Positions 40,411 through 54,071 are shown, counted from the first letter of the stretch. The stretch: DNA of 64,000 nt from Cricetomys ansorgei (GCA_026225945.1 JAMJFZ010003163.1:18660501-18724500), one strand, 5' to 3'. Numbers and translations are program-made. The notes: generated by a model not told the origin, from the letters alone.

Positions 40411-40739
40411 TCCAGATCAGGGTAGCCTGAGTGGAGACTGCTTGGAAGGCCCCTAGTGCACAGCAGGGTAACTGCAGCAAACCATGCCCCCTCACCCCAT
40501 GTTCCCAGTTCACTCTTCCACGAGCACCCTCTACCACCTCTTCACTCACACCACACCCCATAACCACACCTGAAAGAGAAAGTCAAACCCAATATCCTGA
40601 CACTGAGCCCCAACACAAAGCCCGAACACAGACAGACCCCTGCAGGTGATGCAGTTCTCTCGTGAGTTAAACCCCTTCTGCAATGAGGTTTGGTCTCTTC
40701 CAGTGATGGAGAAGCCATTCCCCTCTGAACCCTCTTAAC

Positions 40740-40930
40740 ACGCAGGAAGAAAATATCTTATCACGAGCCCTAAAAGAACAGTTGCTGACATCTCTTGGGA
40801 ACAGGAATAATAGATACCCTAATGCCAATTATCATTCAAGAAAAAGACAATGAGTCATCTATTGCCTGGAAGCCATCTTTAAAGTGACACTGCAATTTGC
40901 ATGAGTCTATTCTTTCAACAACTATTAATG
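40740..40930. promoter_or_regulatory. candidate enhancer with perfect octamer and AP-1-like site
   Basis: Contains TGAGTCAT (40851-40858), the octamer ATTTGCAT (40895-40902) and homeodomain-like taatgccaattatcattc. No repeat is recognisable. Confidence 0.4.
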
Positions 40931-41454
40931 AGTGCCTCCTCCACCCGCCCGTTCAAGGCTCTGGGGACAGGGTGCGATCACAACCAAGTCCTTGTCCTCA
41001 GCATGCTTTCAGCATAACAAGAGGGGATCTGGCTTTCCAGATGAACAGAGCAAGGCATCATCAGGTGGCACCCTGAGCACAGAAGGAGCAGGAGATGAGA
41101 GGGGGAGGAGAACCACTCTACAGCGACAAGGTGACATGACAGCTGAGCGGATGCTTTCAGCCAGCACACAGACAGTCGGGGCCGGATCTGAGGAGGAGTA
41201 TTCCAGACAGGGGATTGCACGGACACACTCGCCAGAACCCAAGTGAGCCGATGTGGAGGCATTTCCTGGTATACCAGAGTGGTGCTTCCTCCAGCCAGGT
41301 GCTACGGAGAATAAGTAGAAGAGGCAGGGAGGCTGCAGTGGGGCTCACAAGCCAAGGGACTCCAGGGCCAGCAAGCCCTTAGTGGTACCCCAGTTCAAAA
41401 GGTATCAGGGCTGCAAGCCAGAGAGGGGGCAGGGTGAAGGCTATTGTCTTGCCT

Positions 41455-41560
41455 TCAGACAGCACAAGCCACGCTGTGCCTAGATCCCTACAGAAACCAA
41501 CTCACTGTGTGACCTGCTGCTGCTCCCTCACCCTCTCTGGTCTTAGTTTTGGCAACAGCT
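41455..41560 (+). mobile_element. MIR SINE relic
   Basis: aactcactgtgtgacctgct, ccctcaccctctctggtctt, agttttggcaac. Confidence 0.5.
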
Positions 41561-43304
41561 CGTCAGGGCTGAGTATCCTCCAAGCAGGCGCTGGCAGGGC
41601 CCCGGAGTCCTCCGAGCCTGCAGTTCCATGCAAGACGCACCCACCATTCCTCTGCCCCACTGCGCCATCCTTACACCCATGCCAGCAACACCACGCAGGA
41701 TTGGTACTCCTGCCAAAATAGCTATTAACCCAGTAGCCAATAATAACACGTTATCCTATCAATTTGCTGCTGAAATGCTGTGTAATTGCAGAACCTAAGT
41801 TTGCCATCTCGGTAGCCTGGTTACAGCATAAACAGGAAGGACCTCACCAGTCCCCTCCTGAGGAGAATGAGTGGCTGGCCGGGAGCAATTCGTGCTTCCC
41901 ACCCACACTCACCTCCGGCAAAGCCCCTGGAACCTGTCCAGAGACCTGGCTTTTTACCCTGTAAGCATGTCCCCACTCTGAGCAGAGAGGGCAGCAATGC
42001 ACGGGGCACGATGCTTTGGGAGAAGCAAGGTCAAGCCCAGAAGCCAGCACTCCCTCAGCTTCCTGGCTGGCAGTAGAACTGAAGGGCCAAGGGGCCTGGG
42101 GCCAAGAGACACTCAGGGGCACCCAAATACAAAAGAGATGCAAGCCAGGGATCCTCAAAGGACAGGGTCAAGAAGGAAGAGCCAAGGGAGATTCAAGAGA
42201 ATGGTGTTAGGCCCAGAAAGCAGCATGCACCCTGAGGGCTGTCCCACTCCCACAACCCAGAGCCCAAAGCAGGTCTGACACTCTGGCCGACGGCCTTCCC
42301 TTAGCAGCTAGTCTGCTTATTTTATCCCCTCATTCCAAAAACCCAGTTCTTTTCCTTCTGGATTTGATACACGACACAGACATTCCACTCTCAACAAGCT
42401 GGGAGCTTCCAACGGGACTTGGCATCCTGCTCAGACGAGGGCCTGATGGACTCGTCCTTCCCTCTCTCCCCAGGGTCAGTCTGTGCCTCCCCTCCCACTT
42501 CACCCCACCCTTACCTCTCCCCACGCTCACCGTGGTGCCCAAAAGACAAGTGGCTGGTGCCAAGAGGACCAGAACTGAGCCCGTTTTCCCAGCACCAGAG
42601 GCAGGGCAGGCAAGGCGAGACAGGCACTTCCCGCTGGCCCACGGGTGACCTCAGCCACGGGATGCATCTCCACCCGCTCAGCCTGGCCAGCCCAGGAAGG
42701 CTGGGTTGAGGGTGTGCTGCTCCCGCTGCGGGCTTGGCGGGGAATCCAGCTAGTGGGGCGAGGAGGCGGCTTGGGGAAGGAGGGGCAGCAGATGGAGAGG
42801 GAGAAGACTGAGCAGGCCAAGCTCAGGCCTCATGGCCAGATGCTGGCTCGATGGAGGCCCAGGTCCCAGGGGTGCCAGGGAAGTTCTGCCTTAGGAATCC
42901 ACAGAGGAGGAAAGCCTGAGCTTGGGGCTGAAGTAAGGACCCAAGAAAGGCCACAAAGGGGCTCTCAGTCACACCCGGTTGGCCAGCACAGGATGGGGGA
43001 CAGCCTTTTGGAGGCCCCTGGGTGGAGTGGGTGGGGTACTGTCTGCGGGAAGCAGCACTCAGCAATGAAAACCAGGCCTGGAAATTGGCTGGTGGCTGTA
43101 CAGCTGCAAAGAGACCTGCTGCTGGCTACGGTGTCCAGTCAGAGCTGAAGGGGGTACTCATACGCAAGGGCAGGGAGGGGACCCGGCTGCTGACATGGCA
43201 CTAGACAGCTATTGCTAAGCCTTCAGTCATTTGTTTCTGTGCTCTGAGCGCCTTCTCTTTTGTGGTTGGCACATTGCACCCAAGGTCTGCTTGGCCTAAA
43301 GTAC

Positions 43305-43305
<1 letters not shown>

Positions 43306-43341
<36 letters not shown>

Positions 43342-43382
43342 GGATAGGCAGGCAGACAGGTAGTAGATAGATAGGTAGATAA
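43306..43382. repeat. (GATA)n microsatellite
   Basis: About nine GATA units, then degenerate ggca/gaca/gata units to 43382. Confidence 0.95.
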
Positions 43383-44289
43383 AAACTAAGGTGTAATTTT
43401 CTTCTCTTGGCAAGGTTGTCAGGCAGGCTCCAGCAGAGCTGGGTCTGAGGACTGGAACCTGGCCGGTGGGCCAGGAGTGAGCTCCCCACCACACATCCTC
43501 ATCACACATCAGGGGGAAAGCCAACCCTCCACCCCATTAGAGGAATGAGACTAGCTGCTGCACACAGCCATGGCCAACAATTCCTAATCGGTGGGACCCC
43601 AGTCCTGACACTGAGCTGGGCATGTGGCAGGGCTCTGTAAGTAAGGATGCAGTCACCTGCTATTCATTCACCCACTTGCCCAGTCTTTCAATGGAGGTGA
43701 ATGGCCTGCAGCTGACAGCTGCCAAGGTATAACACCAAGGTATTAGAGACAGGAGGGTAAACCCTATGAACCCCAGAGATGTTGTGGGGGTCCCATACAT
43801 TTGTGAGGGTGACAGACACCGGAGAGTACTTGAGACTGTGAGAGAACAGGGGTCCTACGGGGGCTGCTGGGATGCTTCTTGGCAAACACAGCCTCTACTT
43901 GGAGCCCAGCAGGTGAGACTTAACCAGGGTGAGAGAGCAGAGGAGGGAATGGGGCCCTGTGAGCCTTTACACAGAGGCCAGAGGACGCTGCTGCCCTTGA
44001 AGGTCTAGAGCCGGCCTCATCCAGCTCCTCTTCCTCCTCAGCCATAGTGGGTGGCCCACGCTTGACCCCCAGCCCAACACAGTGGGCCCCATGACACCTC
44101 TGGAGGCCATTCCCACTGAGCTGTGGTCAAGCCCTCATTCCTAGCATTAGTTCCTGTTAAAAATGTTTTTGTTGTGTTTGTTTTTAAGGGAAGATAGAAA
44201 GAGAAAAGGAAAACCTGAGGTCTTTTTCTTTGGTAGTTTTTTTTGGGGGGTGAATAAATAGAGCTGGGAGAAAAGGCCACAGAAAGGTC

Positions 44290-44610
44290 TCAGCATCTGT
44301 AACACGGAACAAATTAAAATTAGCTCATTTAATCAGTGCCTAATGGCCTGCCGTCCCGAGTGGGCCCCAAACACAGCAAACTTCACAGCAACAAGGCATG
44401 TGGAGTCAGTTTATCCTTCAACAAAGGGATTTTTTCATAGTGTGATCAAAATGCAGAGAAGGCTGCTGTGAACTGGGGAGACAGAATGTAGCCCCCCAGA
44501 TCCTGGGTGGCCCCTGCCTCCCTGCTGGTTCCCTTTGAATAGAATCATTCTTTGGCTTTTGTTCTAATTACCTAAACGTGTGTATCTGCCTTCCACCAAG
44601 TGTTTCCACC
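44290..44610. promoter_or_regulatory. candidate enhancer with TCF/SOX and homeodomain motifs
   Basis: aacaaattaaaattagctca, ttcaacaaagggat, ccctttgaat and TAATTA (44565-44570) in a repeat-free block. Inference only. Confidence 0.4.
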
Positions 44611-45299
44611 AGCAGAGGAGGTGATCTAGCCCACCACCTCATTCAAGTCCCGAGCCTTACCACCATCCTCAAACACGCATACAGACCTACGGCCACCTAC
44701 ACACATGCATAAAGTTCTAAACACATGGTCACACACATGCAGTTACATATGGATGGTCATGCACACACACAGCTACGTAAGAGTAGCACATGCACATTCA
44801 AGAGTACATACAGCAGAGTAGCACACCACATTCAGGCGCATGTGCACACAGTTCTCTCAGCTCCTCCTGCCTAACAGCTGGAGGCAGGGAAGACCCAGCT
44901 CACCAGAACCCTAGGGACGGCCACTGTGCGCACACCTGAGGTCCAGGCTGGTAGCAAGGACTCTTATTTCCCTGGAGTCATTTCTCTACTCAACTTGCCA
45001 CCTGGGCTAAGTCATTAGGGCAACTGAGGAGGGGGGACAAAGGCCAGGGGAGAAGATGAAGGTCACCAGGATGAAGGCACGGGATGAAGACATTGCGGGG
45101 AGAGGACGAGTCAGCAGCTGATTCCAGCCCTGAAGCATGGCAAGCTCTTTCATTAATGGCCAACTCGCCAACCCTCCCATGGCCTCCAGGCCAGCCACTC
45201 CGCAGCCTTGTGCTTAAGACTCAGAGATGCCTGGGAGCTCTGTAGTTGGGCCCTGGTGAACCCCAAGACACAGCACAGGATTCTACTGGACCACTCAAC

Positions 45300-45415
45300 A
45301 TGGTGTGCAATTTAAAACTTAAAAACAGCTCATTTCTGAAATGTTCCATTTTAACACTACAGAATATGGTTGACCTCAGTTAACTGAAACATTGGAAAAC
45401 AAACTGAATGTATGG
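45300..45415. mobile_element. Tigger/MER-type DNA transposon relic
   Basis: aatttaaaacttaaaaacag, catttctgaaatgttccatt and tatggttgacctcagttaac resemble a pogo-like Tigger/MER2 internal segment (gaccgcgggtaactgaaacc in consensus-like form). Strongly diverged. Confidence 0.45.
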
Positions 45416-46969
45416 AGAAATGCTTTAAATACACTAAATAAAGGGTAAAGAATAACCAACTGAGGAGATGAGAAGCTTCTCGAAGGATTCTGACCCAGAA
45501 TCAGACAACAGTTTGTGAACACCTATCCTTCCCAATGTTGACAGTAATACTCTGGGCTCAGTTCAGTTGTCATCACCTCGAACGAGGAAGGCTCAGAAAT
45601 GAGAAGCCTAAGCTGGTACTGTGGGGTGGCAGACATGCAGGCAGAGTGTGTGCCTGGGACCCTGTCCACACCGTGCCAGGCCTGTTTCCTTCCCAAGGCG
45701 ACTGTTTTGATCTTGCATGCTCTATGCTGTACACTCTTCTCAGAAGGACTCCCAAGGGTGAGCCAGTCTAAGGCACCAACAAGGAATTACTTTCAGACAG
45801 GGGTACAGCATATGCCGAAGGCGGCTACTTGACTCCTGGGACTCCGTGAGCCTTGGACCATCCAACCCAGATCCAGATGTGTAGTCCTTTTCCACACAGA
45901 GGTATGCAGAGCCCTGAGTCTCCCAGATCCCATGCTAAGGAGGATCAGATCTGGAAACAGCCCAGAAATAGTGGGCGGGGAAAGGAACTCAAGCCCCAGG
46001 GCTCAGGGACAGTCTCCCAGAGGGAACCAAGACCTTCTGCAGGACGCCTACCAGACCCACCGAGCCCTCATCCTGCCCTTCCCACTGAGGCCCTTCCCGT
46101 GACCTGTTCTATGGGCAACACTCTGTTCATTCTGACACCAGTTCAGAAGAGACCGGGTTATAGGTTCCACCCCATAGGTCCTTCTGGGTTAACAAACAGC
46201 CTATTTAGGGATCTCTTCCACTTAGCTAGCATAGCCCACAGTGGCCTGTGGCATCCTCCCCCAATGACAGCCAAAGTACAGGCAGTTGACATGGGTGACC
46301 ATACAAGGCAGCCATGGCATGGGAAGTAAACCCCAGGGACAGTCCTCCCTCCAACACTGCTCACAGCACCTGCAGATAGCACATCCTGCCGGCCACCCAG
46401 CCTAACCAGGTGAAGAAACTGGTCTCCCCTCTCAGAGCTTCCAACCACAGCCATAAAATAAAGATGTGACAATGGGCAACTCTCCTCCAACTTGAAGATG
46501 GAGGACAAAGAAAGTTCAGTGTCTGGCCTCCCTGCCCCATGGGGCCCTCAGCAAACATTGAATGAAATGCAGAAATGGTCTTGCCTCTGCCTCATCTCCT
46601 GCATGGGTCTCCTGAGAGACCAGCCATGACACCTAGTCAGCAGGATGTGAGCATCCTTCCTCTTTAAACCCAGCAAGACCATTGCCATGGACTCTGGACT
46701 CCCTGTAGCCATCTTCACACCATGACTAGCAGGCAGCTGGCAGAACACCCAGACAGACACAAGCAGAACCCTCTCCTGATGGGGTCAGGGCCTAACAGGC
46801 AGGACTTATACCTGAATTTGCTAACAGATGCAGCCAACTTCATTCTCTGACCATCAAGATTCAGAAAAGAAGCAGAAGAAAAATATCGCTGATGAGACCT
46901 GAGCCCAACGGCCCCACAGGCTGGGAATCAAGCACTGAATGGGGGTTTTGTTTCTACACCCAAGGTTGT

Positions 46970-47065
46970 GTAGCCCCTCTGGACCACAGTTTCCACCCAT
47001 TTGATTCTGCGTACTTCACAGGGCTGCAGTGGGGGTCAGACGAGAAGAACAGCTTGGAAAATGGT
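46970..47065 (+). mobile_element. MIR SINE relic
   Basis: ctctggaccacagtttccac, ccatttgattctgcg and tacttcacagggctgcagtg match the MIR core. Confidence 0.55.
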
Positions 47066-47809
47066 TTGTAAACTGCAAGATGATGTTGCAAGCCTGGGAA
47101 TATTGGGACAACTGGGAAAGGAGATGAGGTGCATATCCCCGCTCCCCTCAGTCGAGACAGTGGCCCCAAAAGAAGAGAGATGGAAAAGCCAGTGAGGGCA
47201 AAGCCTTCACAGGGAAGCTGGTGCTAGCCAGATGCTCACCTGGGGCCAACAGCTGCCACAGCCCAGCAGTTCTGCCTGGTGATGATCAAACGGGAAAATG
47301 GCTGGCACTGGTCTCTGACTGCAGACACCTAGCACAGCACCCAGCACATGGTAGTTGCTAGCAGCACAGAACTCAGCACATGGTGGGTATTATCAACTGG
47401 ACGACATCATGGCTTCCCAGCCTCCAGTCCCTGGGAAACTGTTTCTGTTAACCAAAAAAGTGCAGGTCTCCTTCCAAAGAAAGTAGGCCATCTCAGAATG
47501 AATCTCAGCCAACGGTATGGGTCACCGAGACAGGAGTCCTTCTTAGGGCCTTGACCCTGGGACTGGAAAAGGAGCCATAGTCACAGTGACGGCCCTATGC
47601 CAAGCTGTCAGGTGCAGGGAGCACCCTGATGCCAAGGAGCTGGGCAGATAGTCAGTCCCTGCCTTGCAGCCCTCCCAACATTTGCCCACTGTTCCATCTC
47701 CACCACCAAAGGTACACCCCTTCTTGAATCTCAGTTGCCCTGTGTGTTCCAACTCCCTGCAACCCCAAATCTCTAAAATCCAAGGGATACAGTGCACCAT
47801 CTCATTCTG

Positions 47810-47910
47810 AACCAGCATAGACCGCAATTAATCTGAAGCGAGGATTTTCTTAATTGCTGGTTTTCACAACCTAAACATGAATATAAAATGCAGTTAGCTG
47901 GCAACACCAG
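47810..47910. promoter_or_regulatory. candidate element with paired inverted homeodomain sites
   Basis: GCAATTAA (47824-47831) and its exact reverse complement TTAATTGC (47850-47857) flank an 18-bp spacer in a repeat-free block. Confidence 0.35.
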
Positions 47911-50221
47911 CTTGAGGCAAGATGCTTCAAGCTTCCTTTCTGAATGTGGAGTTGGAGTTGGAGGGACCACTTTTAAAAGCTATCATGTGGACAGGATTAT
48001 GCCCAGAGCACCAAAGTAGAGTACTCACTGTCCAGACAGAACTGCACAGTCAGCTGGGGAACTTGGGCACAAACACAGGGGCAATGCCTTACTGGGGAGT
48101 CAACATCAATATACACGGGGTACTTTGCCTCCAATTTTCCTAATTGCCTTCCTTTACAGGCACATGAGGCTTCATATCCCACAGCCTTCACGAGATGGTT
48201 CAGAGCCAGCATGATCCCATGCCTAGGAAAGCCCAGCATCCCTCATTAGCTGAGCTTGGCCACCCAGGGGACACAGAAGAAATGGTGTCAGCATGTGCCT
48301 GGCATGTCCTCTAAACAGGATAACTACTCTAGAGAAGAGTCTGTGAAGAGGATGGTTCTGGTGTCGTTCTATCGGGAGACCACAGGCTGGACAGCACCCA
48401 CTGCCACGCTGACCACGAGGGCATGCATGGCCTTGACTCTTCCTTGAGGTCCCAAATCAACCCACCACAGGGCACCGCCATTCCTACTAAACATGAGGAC
48501 TTGATGTCCTCAGAGTCACTGGTATAGTCAAGTGGAAAGGATGGCCAAAGGAGATGACCAAAGTACCAAGCCACAGATTGACAGCTTCCTGGGAAAACAA
48601 CACCAGCAGAGCACCAGCGGAAGCAGGAGCCCAGGAACAGATTTCCACCAGCAGGAGAGACCTACCACCCCACCCTGTGCCAGGTAATTACCCCCACCTG
48701 ACAAAGTCTAAGCAGCTCATCTTACTACAACAAATCTGCTAACTCTATCCCCAGCCCCAGAGAAACAGGGAAATCTTGATTTCTGGAGGAAGAGGAGGCT
48801 TCAGGCAAGACTTCCAGGTGGGAGGACAGCGACCTCACTTCTCCCAAAAGGAGCTGGCACCTGGTGACCCCTCAGGTACATCTGCCAGCTTCTCTTCATC
48901 GGCACTTTTTCAACTATTGGAAAAGCTTCCTATATGGGCAAAGTTCTGACACTACATTATCAAATAATCACACAGCAGTTCCGTGGCATTAAAAGACCCC
49001 ACCACCAAGGAGGGCCTCTGCTGTCTACTCTAATGGGAGTGGCCCTGGACTTAGAACTTGTTAAAGGAAACTCCAGCTGGAATTGGCTGGTTCTTACTGC
49101 TCTGATGACTAAAAATTATAGCAAGTACCTTCCTTCAGTTAACCAAATAGTTGGCTGCTTTGGGCTGAGGGGCGCAGACAGGAATGAATGTGCATTCACG
49201 GGCAGGCAGGAGCACGTTATTCACTCTAGTGCACAGCCATGTGCATGTGTGCATTCTCCTCCTACCCCACCACATGCTCCTTTCCCCCAGGGGCCTGGAA
49301 AGCCCGGTCTGGTCACCACAGTAATATGGGCTCTCAAAATGCTGGCTTATGTGCACCCACAGGAACAAATATATAAAGTGTGGGCTGAAACTAGCGCAGA
49401 GGCCAGACAAGCATGCGGAGACCACCAAAAGGTCCCCTCCATCCCAGGACTCTCAGACCTGGCTAGGAGATCAGAGACACCAAGGGCAGGAAGGGCTTGT
49501 GCGGGGTCCTAATTTAGGGGGAAAATATAAAAGGAAATGATGAGGGCCAACGTAAGAAAGCTAAGACGATGCAGCATGCAAGACACAGACACTGTTTCGG
49601 ACAGCAGGGAGACACAGGTGGGATGGGCCCGCAGGCAGTGCCTGTGTCACACACCAGTCAGCATCCCAAGCAAGCGGACACAAGGAGTCACAGCTAACGT
49701 GTCCCTGAGAGGTGATGTCACTCTGCTAGAGTCTCAAAGCCAGTCAAGGGTGGGGCCTGCTCTGGGGCCCCGAGGCAGGAGGGAGGGCAAGTAAGGCAAG
49801 ATTTCAGGACTCCCTGGGCAGTGGGCCTGGTGACAAAGTGAGGTGAACAAAGCCAGGGCCAAAGCACAGAGGGAAGCACCGTCTGGGGCCCTCAGAAGTG
49901 CACAGCAGCCAGTGATACTTGGAGCCCCCAGAACAGATCCCAGTGCAGGGAGACAAGGCCTGCAATGGGATTGCCTTCAGTACCTCTATCCCCGTGAGGT
50001 CCCGGTGGCTAGCTTGTCGGGGAGAGAGGCTTGGACCTAGCTCCCGCACCCCCATCCTGACCTCTGATGGGAGAAAGCCCCCCCCGAATAGCTGACAGCC
50101 TGGCAAGGCACGTCTCCCACCACCCACACAGACAGTGGACAAGTAAAGTGACCCTTGTGGCAGGAGGTGATTGGAAGTTCCCTGGGCCAGAATTTCACAG
50201 CGTTGAGTACAAAGGTGACAC

Positions 50222-50305
50222 TTGGAGCTGTGTGACCCTGGAGATAATACTTAACCTCTCTGAACCTCCATTTCCTCTCTTTACTGTCTCCTTCATGCAA
50301 TAAAG
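50222..50305 (+). mobile_element. MIR SINE relic
   Basis: gagctgtgtgaccctggaga, taatacttaacctctctgaa and cctccatttcctctctttac. Confidence 0.65.
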
Positions 50306-50837
50306 AGACACAGGAGACTGCATATGCTGGATGCTAGGCAGGGGATAACGAGGACAGTCCTATGTGGCTCCCGGATTCAAAGCCCACCCTTGGCCATGGT
50401 GAGAGCCACATATCCCCACTCATGGTAGGCCATCTTGAGGCAGGACCCTTGGGGATTCCAAGGAGTTCAGCCACACCTAAAAACCTACCCGCTGGGGTGA
50501 TGCACAGCACCAGGGGCTGCTTGCCACTCGGCACTCCTATGGCACCATCAGCTGGGACTGGCACATTTGAAACACAGGCTGCGTGGCCTCCTCTCCACTG
50601 CTGCTGCCCCGCCCCCTCCAGCTGCCTTTGCGCCTGCTGCCGGCGCTGCTCATTTCCAGGCAAATGTTCTAGTTAATTAAAACACACCCAAGTGCTCACA
50701 CGCACATGAAGCCAAGCTACAAAATCTGCTCTAGCAAACAGCGGCTCCAGCATGGGATGGATACAGGCCAGGGAGGTTTCCAAAGCTGATGTCATCTCCA
50801 TCCAAACTGCTCTTACCGTTCTGCGTGTAGGTACATC

Positions 50838-50905
50838 ACACACACACACACACATACACACACGCACACACGCACACACACGTGCGCGCACACACACACA
50901 CACCT
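50838..50905. repeat. CA-rich microsatellite
   Basis: Interrupted CA/CG repeats, with (CA)n, gcacacacg and gtgcgcgc. Confidence 0.9.
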
Positions 50906-52689
50906 ACCTGTACACACGTGCACCTCTGTACCTGTGTACCTGCAAGCCATGTGTATTCGCATGTGCTCTGTACACACCCACACTCACATTGCCCACACTC
51001 AGGACATGCACGCACACTCGCACATACACGCTCTCTCCATTTACTGTGGCCCACCGGCCTAGAGTGCTGACCACGGTTAGCAAACAGATGCCAACTGCAT
51101 AAGGGAACGAATAAACAGCAAAAACGTGAATCGGAGCACTGAGCAGTAGAGAGGAACAGCCCGACTCTGGCCCACAAGCCCAATCTCGTGTCGTCAGAGA
51201 CTGAATTCCCAGAGGTTAGAAAGTACAAAGGGATAGGGATACAACCTTTCTCTAGTCCACTTGGAAAACGGCCATTCCCAGACCTGGGCATCCAAACAAC
51301 CCAGAAATGGCAAACATCCAATAAATGGCAAGAGAAGGCTGTGATTCCCAGTTAGGAAATAGAAAATGGCCCTGCTCCGTGAGGGACCCCAATAGAATCC
51401 CACCCCAAGGGGAAGGGGAGAGGTTTCTAGCTGCTCAGCAAACCTCCTCACTGTCTGAGACAGGTCGAGCCTCACACGGGTGGGGAAACGCCAGGCAAGA
51501 CACAGCCAGTCACAGGCAAGCCTGCCCAGGCGAGCATATCCAACTGCATGGAGACTGCTCAGGGTGAGACCCAAACAGTCCTTTTCTTCCCGAGATAAGG
51601 TCGATGCTCGTACAAGGCCATGGGTCATTTGGATACCCGGATGGGACATGATGGAGATCCCTGAGTAAAGACAAGGGGACAGCTGAGCTGGTGCCTCAAG
51701 CTCATCACACGGACAGCTGACCTTCTCGTTCATGCCTGGGGCTGCCAAAGCTCTGAAGTGAGCAGAAGGCACGGGAAGAAAGGGCAGCTTGGAAGTCAGG
51801 AGCAGCCTCTCCCAAGAGGTGAGGACCAGCATCCCAGGCCTCGCCTGGGAGCCAGGTAGAGATGTGTAGTTCATCTCCCCATCCATCTGCTTGCTGAGAG
51901 TTTACACTGAACACATACACTAGCAACTCTAAGAATGAAATCAAAATATGGTTTTACTCTCGATTTGTGTGTTTTACTTTTCCGACAGCTGTGAGTGTTA
52001 ATACAGACATACTAAGCTGCTTGGGCCAGATCACCTTAACAAGATGCTCACGGCCATTCTGTATCCTCTGCGGCTTGAGAAATCATCAGGAAATAAGACA
52101 AAGCCCTTAGATTCAAGGGTTTGCTGTCCTGGTGGCCACGACAGTGGGATAATAATGATCACGTGAGATGCTGGGTAACTGGAAAAAATAAATAGGGCAA
52201 GATATTTACTGGCCTTGTCTCTGGTCATGATGCTCCTCTGTGTTCAGCTCCTCACCCCTACACCAGCTGTCATCTCTGCCCATCCTGCTGTCTCGCTGGT
52301 TTACCCGGACCCAAGACATCGGGGGTGGGTGGATACATGGGTGGGTGGGTCGGTAGGGAAACACATGGACACTGGGTACAGTTTCAATGGGGAAGGAAGT
52401 GGGAAGTGAAGAATGGTTCTGGAGAAAATGGCTGAGCACCAAAGGCACCTTTTGTCCTGAGTAATGGTAGTGATGGCTTTGGTTTGGAGAAATCAGAATC
52501 TACCCAGCAACCAGACCCAGCCATTCCCAAGTCTAAGTGAAAACTGGACCATGGTTTACCTACCACTTGGCAGCTGGCTTCCAGAACCTAGCTTTGGTCA
52601 GGATGGTTGGTCACACGGCCTGTTAGCAGCCAGTTGCTAACAGTCTTCCATGTCCACTCCTATCTGGACATAGCACAGGTCATCTAAGT

Positions 52690-52910
52690 TCACTGCTGTT
52701 TCAAAATGCCTACGGCTTTCCCACTATTCCAAAGATAAACTCCACAACCCTCAGAGGGCCCATATGGTCTCTCATCTGGGCAATGTGCAGCTTCAGTCTC
52801 GGAAGCAGACTGGATGCGTTATCCTTATTTCTCTTGCCATATAGTTCTCTCTGAGTGCTTCCTTTTCACCCAGGGCAACCACCAGCTCAGCTTTGCAAAA
52901 ATTCGACATC
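52690..52910 (+). mobile_element. L2 LINE relic
   Basis: aaagataaactccacaaccc, agagggcccatatggtctct and ccagggcaaccaccagctca follow the L2 layout. Confidence 0.4.
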
Positions 52911-53107
52911 ATCCAAAGGAAGACATCACAGTCTAATGCTGGAATGGTTGGCAACTTAAAGCGAGTTCACAAAACATATCCAACACACAATGAGTATCAC
53001 TGGGTTTCCCTTGACAATTTTACCACACTTCAGAGCCTCTGAGAGTTAGTTGTGGTGCTCTGGAGTGCCTTAGCACACAGGTTGTTGCAACTAAGCTCAA
53101 TGCAGTG

Positions 53108-53127
53108 AATGAATGAATGAATGAATG
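53108..53127. repeat. (GAAT)5 tetranucleotide repeat
   Basis: Five GAAT units. Confidence 0.9.
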
Positions 53128-53309
53128 GGAAGCATTAAGAGGATCTGACACAAGCCACATCAACCAGTACAAATGATGCAAATGTCAGAAACACTTAAGG
53201 ACTGGATCAAAACTGCCAGCCCAAAAGCCAGAGCCCACTGAATCTGTCTGTTCCCAGAAGCGAACAGGTCAGCAGCCATCACCCACGTGTGAAAGCTCAC
53301 TCTTTAGGA

Positions 53310-53512
53310 GCTGGAGACACAGCACACTGGCTGCTCTTCCAGAGGACCTGGGTCTGATTCCCAGCATCCACATGGTCGCTCACAGCTATCTGTAACTCTA
53401 GTTCCAGGGGATCTGACACTCTCTCCTGACCTCTGTGGGCATCGGGCATGGACATGGTGCACAAATGTGTACACAGACACACATGCAGACAAAACACTCA
53501 TGCATAAGCCGG
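53310..53512 (+). mobile_element. B2 SINE
   Basis: Head ggagctggagacacagcaca, ggctgctcttccagaggacc, tgattcccagcatccacatg, body ttccaggggatctgacactc and tail gcagacaaaacactcatgca. Confidence 0.88.
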
Positions 53513-53625
53513 GTAGGTTACAGACCTCCACACTGGACACACGGCCTGAGATGATCCAGCGGTGCAAAGAAAGTGGAGGCTCTTGAGACTAAGAGCATCT
53601 CACCCCAACATGTGGACAGCAAGGC

Positions 53626-53701
53626 CACACACGCAGACACACACACAGAAACACAGAGACAAAGACACACACAGAGAGACACACACACAAAGACAAACAT
53701 A

Positions 53702-53760
<59 letters not shown>
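53626..53760. repeat. CA-rich microsatellite with pure (CA)n
   Basis: Interrupted CA/GA repeats lead into an uninterrupted (CA)28-29 at 53704-53760, the longest pure CA run in the window. Confidence 0.95.
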
Positions 53761-53762
<2 letters not shown>

Positions 53763-54071
53763 CTGGCTTAGTCTGTCATGACAACAACCTGCAGGCCTAC
53801 TCTGCCCACAGCTTTGGCCTCACCCCAAGTGCTGCAAAATTCCTGGAGGTTGCTAGGACTCTAACCTTTCAAGATTTGCATGTTAGGACTTTCAAATGTA
53901 CTTCACACAGCCCTCCCCCCGCCCCGAACCCCTTCCTGCTTCTCCCCCCTCCACGCCACCTGTCCACTCCTCACTCCACTCCCCTCAAGATCAGCTCTGA
54001 CCATCCCAGGTCTGCCAGCTCTGCCTCCTGGTTCTTTTCCCTTCACCCTCTGGGGTCCCCTCCACCCTCCT

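Noticed and set aside
43985..44050. Acidic frame MAEEEEELDEAG on the minus strand, considered as the upstream Zfp423 exon
   Set aside because: It lacks the expected YTCDHCQQDF finger and the orthologous residues, and no donor in the right phase is evident.
51194..51886. 230-codon minus-strand frame
   Set aside because: No recognisable domain, no signal or conserved motif, and no fitting splice context; chance open frame in GC-rich intron.
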